From Haematobia irritans (taxonomy: Eukaryota > Arthropoda > Insecta > Diptera > Muscidae), in contig NC_134399.1 in assembly GCF_050003625.1 (NCBI RefSeq), positions 38,332,671 to 38,396,670 on the forward strand: a stretch of DNA of 64,000 nucleotides, read 5' to 3'. Shown here in pieces: positions 56,446-64,000 of this stretch (position 1 is the stretch's first letter; each line of letters opens with the position of its first letter). The notes beneath the pieces are model-generated. The model had not been told where the DNA came from. It saw only the letters and a program-made list of their open reading frames with translations, and did not search any database. The position numbers and the translations under genes are program-made.

Positions 56446-56771
56446 CCTAAGGGCTACATGGCACGCATCACATTTTTGCTTGTCCCGGCAAATCTACCGA
56501 CTTACCACCAGATTACCCTAGGCGCATTCTTTCTTCGTCGCAGATTTCCTTAATTTGGATACACGCTGATCCACCAAAGGCTTAACACAAAATGGATGAT
56601 AACACTATACACTGTTACAACAACAACTAGCTCTAGATCTTTATAGGATTTATTCCTAAATCCACCTTCGCCTATTTCCCAATCATCCAGAAGACTCACT
56701 GTATAATAACTCTAATTGTAGCTGGGAATTTTCCCCTGACTGCTAAACGAGACCATGGTCTACTATTCCTA

Positions 56772-56981
56772 CACTGAAAGAAGAGTTTTCTTCTCCGAGG
56801 AACATTTCTTTTGCCACCAAAAAACTTTCTTTAGAAATAAATAAAAAAATTAGAGACAATCGTTTAATTATTTGCATAATAAATTTGGGATTCATTGCTC
56901 TCAAAGAGAATACTTTATAAGAAAGGAGAATTTCGTTTGTCTAAAATTTCGTTCTGAAGGAAAGTGTTTTTTCTTTGCGTG
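56772..56981. repeat. Short family T-related element
   Basis: The ends CACTGAAAGAAGAGTTTTC and (complement) CACGCAAAGAAAAAACAC enclose 210 bp with TTCTGAAGGAAAG and GTCTAAAATTTCGTT, as at the right end of T2. It lacks the tRNA-like modules. TA precedes the left end; TC follows the right end. Confidence 0.5.
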
Positions 56982-58736
56982 TCAATATCATTACGCAACC
57001 TGAGTTGTATCCGTGTGGCTTCGGGAATGCTAAACCTTTGATATTTTTAAATAGACAAATTAGTTTGTTTCGTCGTTTTTGCTTATTCCCCTTTTTAGAA
57101 TGATGGAGACAAGTTTCGAGTTTTAAATCTTATTTGCTTCAACTTGATGGCCTACACCTAACGATGTCAATTTCACCAAACTCTGGGTACGTCATATGTC
57201 AAATTCTCAATAATCGCAAAAAAATTGGCTTTTCTAAAATTTGAAAAAGTAGAAAGATCAAAAAGTCATATATTTGATTTTGCTGATCAGAGTATAGTAT
57301 ATGGTCTAGAAGCAAAATGTATAAGCCTACATGGTGTAGTAGTTAATTTAGCTCATATCCTTGAAGCATTATGACGGAACAATTAATACAATACAAAGGG
57401 TGAACGTTCTGAAAAAGCAAAAGAATGAAAAACTAAAAGACAAACAGGTGCACCAAATGATTTCTTCCACTAAACCACTTGTGGTTTGTACAATGACACG
57501 ACAATGTCTACTTGCACAAGGCGTGACCGAGGACGTATGTCCATGGCCCCCAGGAAAATTTGTTAAATGGAAATTAAACCATATGTTAGCCAAATATCAA
57601 TGGCCTACGAAAACAGCGGCGACGGTGGCGAGTACAACCATGATGATGAGGACAATGTTAACTCCTAACCGGAAGCATATGAGTGTAATTTAAATTGAAT
57701 TAGATTTCATTAAGGGTGGGTGGATGGGTAATCTGCGGAAGGACATAAAATCGAACAAGGAAAACATTGTTGGTTATATAAAAAAAGGAAACCAGTTTCA
57801 ACGATACACAAGAGTGTATAAATTGCAACATATTTTTATGATTACAAATCATAATTTGTGTAATCACAGTTTATAGAGTTGCAGTAAGTTGTAGATGTTA
57901 GTACTTGTCAGTCTATGCTAATTCGAATACAATTTACTTCCCCAACCCACAATCTTTTTGGTGTCAATTTTTCCTAGGCGAACATTACAAAGTAAAATTA
58001 CTTTCCTCCGGAATGAAATTTGGAACAAACGAAATTCCCTTTTATTACAAAGTATTTTCAGTAAGAGCAAATAAGCCTCTAATCTCTTTTATTTGCTTTA
58101 AAATGAATTTCTTGTGTGTCAAAGAAAAACTTCGTTTGTCTAAAATATGCCATTCAAGATTTAGCTTCAACTACAAAATTAATTGATCCAATTAATTAAT
58201 AATTAATTGCTGCAATCACAGAAACGATAGTGTCAATTACCTAGGTGAATTAATAAATTAATTGTCTATGTTCCGGTGTAAAAAAATAGGTTCCGGTCTA
58301 AATATTTCACGCTTAGGTCTCACACAAACTGCACGACATTCACACAACAGATTTTTAGTTGATTCCTTTTTCTGCGCATCGTGCCCACTCGACTGTAAGT
58401 CAGCAACCGCTTATTATAGATGGGGCCATATTTGCTTTGTGTCGTTACAACCCTTGCAATTCTGCCATTGGACATTCGTCATCATAACAGACTCAAGCAG
58501 TATAAGCCCGAGGCATACCAACAGAATATAAATCGCCTCGAATGTGTAAAGTAGTTCCTAACCTCGATATTCTCTTTGTAGTCCCCTGGTAATTTCATCC
58601 ATATTAGGTGAATACTGTACTGCTGAGTTATCTCGTTGAGAGATTTGGGGCAGTCTATCCTGTAGTTGAGAAACACAGAGACCAAGGATTTTATTACACG
58701 TTATCAGTCTGCATATGAACTTATGCCATCATTTAT
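56982..58736. other. Non-coding spacer with small repeat scraps
   Basis: P-like sequence lies at 57180-57290, T-like at 57970-58150 and A-like at 58160-58265. The 110-codon frame 57361-57693 is open on both strands over part of its length and has no domain. No gene is called. Confidence 0.4.
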
Positions 58737-59240
58737 TAGGTTAGGTTGACGGGGGAGGTATAAGCCAGTATTCGCCTCGCTTTGGGCTCTAACTTCTTTC
58801 CATCGCACCCTTTTTGATTCCAGGAACTCTGTCGCTGGTACAAGTCCCAAATCACCTCTTCACCGCCTTATAAAGGCAGGACAGTAACAAAGGTAGTGTT
58901 CCAAGGTCTCATAATTCTCAAAACACGAACTACATGAACCATACTCTGCTGCTCCAATTCGGGGCAGATGTCCTCTCAATTCTAGGGGGTCATTATTTCC
59001 ACGACCCTCCCGATTGTCGTCCTACTTTCCTTGAGTAGTTTTACAGTTTATTTATAGCCTGGTAATCGGAATAGAATATCGGTGTCTGGGTCCTCCACAT
59101 AACATATATGTTCAGGGATCCCACTCTCCCATGACCATCTTACTGGCGTCAGACTGTCATACTCAGCAGCTATGGCCACACTCATCAAGTATACAGCCAT
59201 TAAAACTTTACTTCTCAGGCAATTTGCCACTAAACTCTAG
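58737..59240 (-). pseudogene. 3' end of a third non-LTR element with CCTAA tail
   Basis: The minus strand encodes GHLPRIGAAEYGSCSSC, FENYETLEHYLCYCPAF and IRR, a C-x2-C...H-x4-C zinc knuckle of the type found at the C-terminus of jockey/R1/I-group reverse transcriptases. A frameshift separates it from upstream coding-like sequence (LLKESRTTIGRVVEI). The 3' end is CCCCGTCAACCTAACCTAAT. That tail is the same as the SINE S tail, making this element family a candidate source of the SINE's mobilisation machinery. Confidence 0.78.
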
Positions 59241-59423
59241 GTGGATTTAATCTAGAGAATTTTTAACATAGTTTGTTTAACCATAAATCAAAAATTTATT
59301 TATTGCTGTGGCCCAGCAATGTTTTCAGTTGTTAGAAAGTACATGAATATTCCCCCTTTATCTCATTAACTAGAGAACCTACGCATCTGACATTTTGGAG
59401 AGGGGATTCTACTAGCTTGGAGA

Positions 59424-60240
59424 GCCACCGTGGTGCAATAGTTAGCATGCCCGCCTTGCATACACAAGGTCGTGGGTTCGATTCCTGCTTCGACCGAACA
59501 CCAAAAAGCTACCAGCACCTCAGTAATGCTGGTGTCATTTCTGAGTGTTTCAAAGCTTCTCCACACAGAAAAAATGTTCACGAAAATGTTTCCAATTAAA
59601 ATCTTAATTGAGTTTTAAAAAATATTCAATTAAAACTTTAATTGATTCAACAAATTTTTTTATTGAAATAAAAATCAATCACACAAATTAATATTATCAA
59701 TTAATTTTTTAATTGGATCAATTAATTTTTTAATTGACTGTCAATTATCAGTAATGCAGGTGTCATTTCTGAGTGTTTCAAAGCTTCTCTACACAGAAAA
59801 AATGTTCACGAAAATGTTTCTAATTAAAATCTTAATTGAGTTTTAACAAATATTCAATTAAAACGTTAATTGATTCAACAATTTTTTTATTGAAATAAAA
59901 AACAATCACACAAAATAATATTATCAATTAATTTTTTAATTGGATTAATTAATTTCTTAATTGACTGTCAATTATTTTTTTAAATTGATACTATCATTTC
60001 TGTGATTGAAGACATTTCAATTAAAAAATTAATTGGATCAATTACTTTCGTGATTGAATCAGATTTTTTTTTATGTGTAAGGGAATGCAATGTGGAACGC
60101 CGTTCGGACTCAGCTATAAAAAGGAGGTCCCTTGTCATTGAGTTTAACATGGAATCGGACAGCACTCAGTGACAAGAGAGAGAAGGAAGAAAAGAAGTCT
60201 AAGTGAGCCTCATATATCGGACTGCCACCTAATAGCACCT
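59424..60240 (+). mobile_element. SINE family S split by family A, with local tandem duplication
   Basis: The head with intact A-box-like and B-box sequences is at 59424-59500. The body stops at CTTCTC and resumes after a family A insertion at about 60083 (GCAATGTGGAACGCCGTTCG) to 60235. A 228-bp segment comprising SINE body plus most of the A element is tandemly repeated (59520-59747; 59748-59974). Confidence 0.83.
59792..60077. mobile_element. Family A element (short form) inserted in SINE
   Basis: The left end CACAGAAAAAATGTTCACG follows TA at 59790-59791. The right end TTTTTTATGTG precedes TA at 60078-60079. The SINE target reads CTTCTCTAAGTGG elsewhere, so the TA duplication is directly visible. 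It has the same 281-286-bp form as 44287-44567. Confidence 0.85.
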
Positions 60241-60299
60241 TACCTATAAGCTTGGGCCTAATATATCACTTTTAACTTTTCCTATAAATGCCCAAACAT

Positions 60300-61660
60300 C
60301 GGTTTTCGGTGTATGCGTAAATCACAATTTTTTAAAAACTGGTTTTCGGTTTTTTATTTTGTTTATAACCGGTTAAAACCGAAAAAAAATTAGTGAAAAT
60401 AAGTTTAAACACATAAATTTTATTAAAAAAAGCTAAGGATTAATTCATGCTGTAATAGAAAATTTGAATATTTGAAATTAAAAATTTTCCTTAGAAGCAA
60501 ATAACAATGATTTTGGACAATCGTCACAAAGCTTCCCAGAAGTTGGATCCGGAAATTGTGCCAAATTGACGCAGAAGCGATGAATTTAACATGGGCTTGT
60601 CATAGGACGGAAGTCCTCCATTTCAACAGCCGTTGCACTGAATTTGCATCACTTCTTTAGGTGTGATCCGAATTCAATGTTTTGGATGTAAATTAAAAAA
60701 TTCTGTGATATTTTGTCAAATAAATAATTTTTATAATTTTTTATAATTTTTAATGGATTCTAACGCTTGTCGGAAACGTTTGACCTCAAATATTTTCAAA
60801 AATTCACAATTTTTTCAGAATGGATTTAGCATTTTTCTCGACAAAATTTAAATGATTTGTACCATTTTATGAATTCTTACACTGTTTTTAACCTATTTGA
60901 AACAAAAAAAGTTAAAGTTATTCATTAAAAGTATGAAAAAACCAAGTTATAAAAAATTTAATTAAAATAACTTCCTGGGTAGTTAAAATAAAGAACATCA
61001 TTGGAAGTGCTTCTTCTGGAAGTGCTTTTAAAGTTGTGCCTTTGGAAGAACTTCCAAATTTTTTTGCTGGGTTCTAATATATTCGGGTTTATTTGGTCTC
61101 AAAAAAAGGACTTAACAACAAAGCGGAATTTCATATGACCAAAATTTCGTTCCGAAGGAGAATATTTCTTCTTAGAGTGAAGGATACAATATATCTCTTC
61201 AATTTTATCGAATAATGTGAAAATCAGTTTACGTTTAATTCAGATATTTTATTAAATATTGATAAATTCATATACCGTACAGAAGAACGATGGAGCTTCG
61301 ATGATGGATAAAAAGAGAAGGAAAGTTTTGACAGACGGAAGTACAAAAGTTTGATTTATCTTTTAAAATATCATATTTACATGATTAGAATTTAGATAAC
61401 GTCAAATAAAAATAATTCAGAAAGTTGTCATATTTATAATTTAATAAAAGCTCTAAATTCAACAAAAACTATGGAGAATAGAGTAGTAAAATATTATTTC
61501 GTGTTACTCAGTGAAAAAGAGTTGTAAGTCGTCAGTTGTAGCTCATTTTCAGTACTTTTCTACAAAAGTTCGACATCGGAAGAAACAAAGAAACCCCATT
61601 GAGGTATACAAAACCGTTTAACCGATGGTCAAAACCCGGTTTTTGCGGTTAACAGAAAAT
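60300..61660. mobile_element. Family L element (CCGGTT ends) containing family G
   Basis: The left part has AACTGGTTTTCGGTTTTTTA and AACCGGTTAAAACCG, then AATTAGTGAAAATAAGTTT. The right part has AAAACCGTTTAACCGATGG, then AACCCGGTTTTTGCGGTTAA. Between them a family G element occupies about 60525-61070. It is non-coding. A second, heavily interrupted L copy spans 36744-40715. Confidence 0.55.
60525..61070. repeat. Family G element
   Basis: It matches 3343-3875 throughout (GCGATGAATTTAACATGGGC, TGAATTTGCATCACTTCTTT, AACGCTTGTCGGAAACG, GGAAGTGCTTTTAAAGTTGT). It ends CTTCCAAATTTTTTTGCTGG G. Confidence 0.7.
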
Positions 61661-64000
61661 ACCAATTTCTTCAAAACATACGCCTCTTCCTTCTTTAAGG
61701 TGGGTATTAAGTTTGAGTTTAGCCGCTAAAATCGAATATAAATCTGCAAAAGCAGAATGATATCACAACTCTTATGACAAATTTTTACTATAACTTGGTG
61801 AGGAATGATCCAAAGCAACAATTGGAAAAGTTAATTTTCTTTAAAATGATTACTTTTCTTAAAGAGGAATTAAATGCCCGAAAAGTCCCATGAATGTATA
61901 AGTGACTCCCCCAAACATAAAACACAGCTAGGCTCATTAAAACTTCAGAATAGGATTCTACAGCCTTAAGGACAATATTCTCAATTAAATTCTTTTTTAA
62001 TAACTGTGTCCAGCAATCTTTGTAACTAGATGACCTACGGTTCTGGAATGTCAGAGAGCACACTCTCCATGAGACTAACATGCTATAAACCTTTTGACTC
62101 ATTTTGGACATGCCTGAAAATAGAAATATCACTCCCCCAGACTTAAAGCTCAGCTAGGCCCATGAAATAGGAATAGGGTTAGGTTTTTCAAAATTTGGAA
62201 TTTCGAGTTAACAACTTAAAAAAAAATGATGTTATCGACACACATTCTCACAGTTAATAAAAAGATTTGCATTATATTCCCTCTATTGATCGATTTGATT
62301 TTTTGACTTTTTCACAATTTCGACAAAAATTAAATAATCGAAAAGTCGATTTTTGTATCCCTAATTCGAATGGAACTAGTCACATTTTTGGAAACTCTTT
62401 TTCACTAGAATTGTATACCGATACATGGAATATTTATCGTAGAATTTAATATACGTGAGTACAAGAGGCAACCCTTAGCGAATACATAGAGGTTAACGGT
62501 GATTACAGGTAGCGAATGAGTTGCAGATTATTATACTCAATGTCATCAGTGGATCTCATCGTTGCTCTTAACTCCTTCATTATTATAATTATAATATGAA
62601 ATGTTTCTGAGTTGAAAGATGTTGTTGTTGTTGTTGTTGTTGCTGGTGTGTTTGCTGTTTGATTAATTATTATTAGTGTTGTTATGGTTGGTCGTAATTG
62701 TAGCATAATACCACCTAAACCACCCACATTCTCAACCACCACCAAACTACAATCACTCGGGCACACACACTCTTCCTCTCTCTCTCTCACATCGTCTTGT
62801 CATTTTCCACCGGCGAAAGATAGAACCCTAGCTCAAGCAGTCCTAGTTGATTTTATTGTTGTTTTAATTGAATTTTTGACAGTTTGGCTAATAACGAGAA
62901 TGAGTTTCATTTGGCTTTCGATTTTTTAATACAATTAAAGCAATACACATACATACATATGTATAGAGTAAACTAGACACACACACAAACATAACTGGCC
63001 CAACGAGTGTTACCAAACACGGTGGTTTTCCTCCTGGGAAATGGACACGTGACGGTCGTTCGTCAGGTAAGTACTGGGAATTGTGTCGTTAATTGTATTG
63101 TTGTTACACGGGTACTTCTGTATGTCTGATGGAGTGAGTCCAACTTGGCACAAACCCATACCTGGCCGTTAAAAATGTCAGTGAAATACATAAGGCATGT
63201 GGAATATTCTCATCGTACAATTGCTACTTTATCAAATCAAGGGGTTCATCGCTCAAAGGCTCTTAAGTTATTGGTTTGCCTAAAACTTGATTGTAATCAA
63301 ATTTCAAATTGCACAACCTGTTTGTCTTTTCATTTCTTCTCTGGGTGGAAAACAATGAACCGGGGAAGGAAGAAACTATTACAAGTACGAAGTGTGTGGA
63401 TGTTTACACGCCCATTCCTTGAACACGCTCCCACACTTCAATCAAATTGTAAGGTGTCGTCTGGAACTTATGTCAAGTGGAACGACGCGCTTTCGATGCA
63501 ACCCCTGACGCCTGTAATGATGATGCTCTTCATTATGTCTTTCCATTCGAGGAAATTTTCCAATTATCTACGTATGCTAATCGCAAGATGCCTTGAAGGT
63601 CCAATGCGGCAATTCATCAATGGGGCCGTAATACTACAACTCAAAAAAGGTTACTCGGATCCAAAGATGTTCATCCTCATTTAAGGATTTTTGTATTGAT
63701 TCCAAGTCTGTGTCAAAGGGTCTACAGATCATGCATTTAATCTTCTCTCCGGAATCAAACCAATTAGTTTGTGTTGGGTCTTCTCTCTTTCTCAATCCAG
63801 ATATTAATTACGCAGTCACTCTGATTTCACCGAAAAAAAGTAAACTGTTTTATAGTATTAAGAATGAACTACCTCGTGCGAAAATTGAACTAAATTCTAC
63901 TCCACATTTTGAGATTTCCACAAAGCGTTGCTAAAATCAGAAAAATTGAATGGCCTGTTGTACATTTTAACTGCAGTTCACGAAATTACATCCTCCCATG
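61661..64000. other. Unique non-coding DNA
   Basis: No exon is supported. A (TTG)n tract lies at 62620-62643 and a (TC)n tract at 62776-62790. At 63060 the sequence TTCGTCAG/GTAAGTACTG is a near-ideal splice donor on the plus strand, preceded by about 50 bp of GC-richer DNA, but no partner exon is visible. The 179-codon frame 63145-63684 shows no domain. Confidence 0.4.

Noticed and set aside
57361..57693. 110-codon frame starting MKHYDGT
   Set aside because: Partly open on both strands and without domain; looks like ordinary intronic DNA.
63145..63684. 179-codon plus-strand reading frame
   Set aside because: No recognisable motif or family, Met-rich by chance, and no splice or promoter signals tied to it. 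Kept only as a possible region to test.

Overview
The window is AT-rich dipteran nuclear DNA, most likely from a calyptrate (muscid-like) fly. The evidence is a POU4-class gene whose reading frame matches Drosophila acj6 almost residue for residue, very short introns (57-83 bp), two mariner copies of the irritans (Himar) type, and dense tRNA-headed SINEs. The species cannot be fixed from the sequence alone.

Only one host gene is supported: the 3' half of acj6 (abnormal chemosensory jump 6, a Brn3/POU4 transcription factor), on the minus strand at 8644-6074. It has the histidine-rich linker, the POU-specific domain split over two exons, and the POU homeodomain exon. It offers two alternative C-termini that depend on removal or retention of a 57-bp intron (6136-6192). 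The 5' exons (N-terminal POU-IV box region) were not found. Much of 8645-64000 may therefore be upstream intron or flanking DNA of acj6; this is inference.

Nearly everything else is mobile DNA or unique non-coding spacer. There is a family of tRNA-headed SINEs with (CCTAA)n tails. There are three non-LTR retrotransposon remnants: a 2.8-kb one with reverse transcriptase at 19.9-22.7 kb, an RT fragment near 33 kb, and a 3' end at 58.7 kb whose CCTAA tail matches the SINE. A DD37E-type Tc1/mariner element (37997-39481) is intact in outline but frameshifted, and has an internally deleted derivative (13136-13642). One irritans mariner is 5' truncated (39.6-40.6 kb) and one is full length (47224-49163) but split by a 638-bp insertion. 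There are hAT-like and piggyBac-like non-autonomous elements, a large foldback element (29157-31513), and three arrays of a 29-bp tandem repeat.

The most striking pattern is a set of short families with unrelated interiors but closely similar ends: a dinucleotide duplication, usually TA, then CAC plus 0-3 variable bases plus a run of A. They are labelled here A, B, C, D, E and T. They share this end type with the DD37E element, the only transposase-bearing member visible. Two element types (T and the foldback H) also carry tRNA-like modules inside terminal inverted repeats. Nested insertions, such as B inside mariner, C and K inside B, A inside C, and A inside a SINE, define several element boundaries and duplications directly and give a relative age order.
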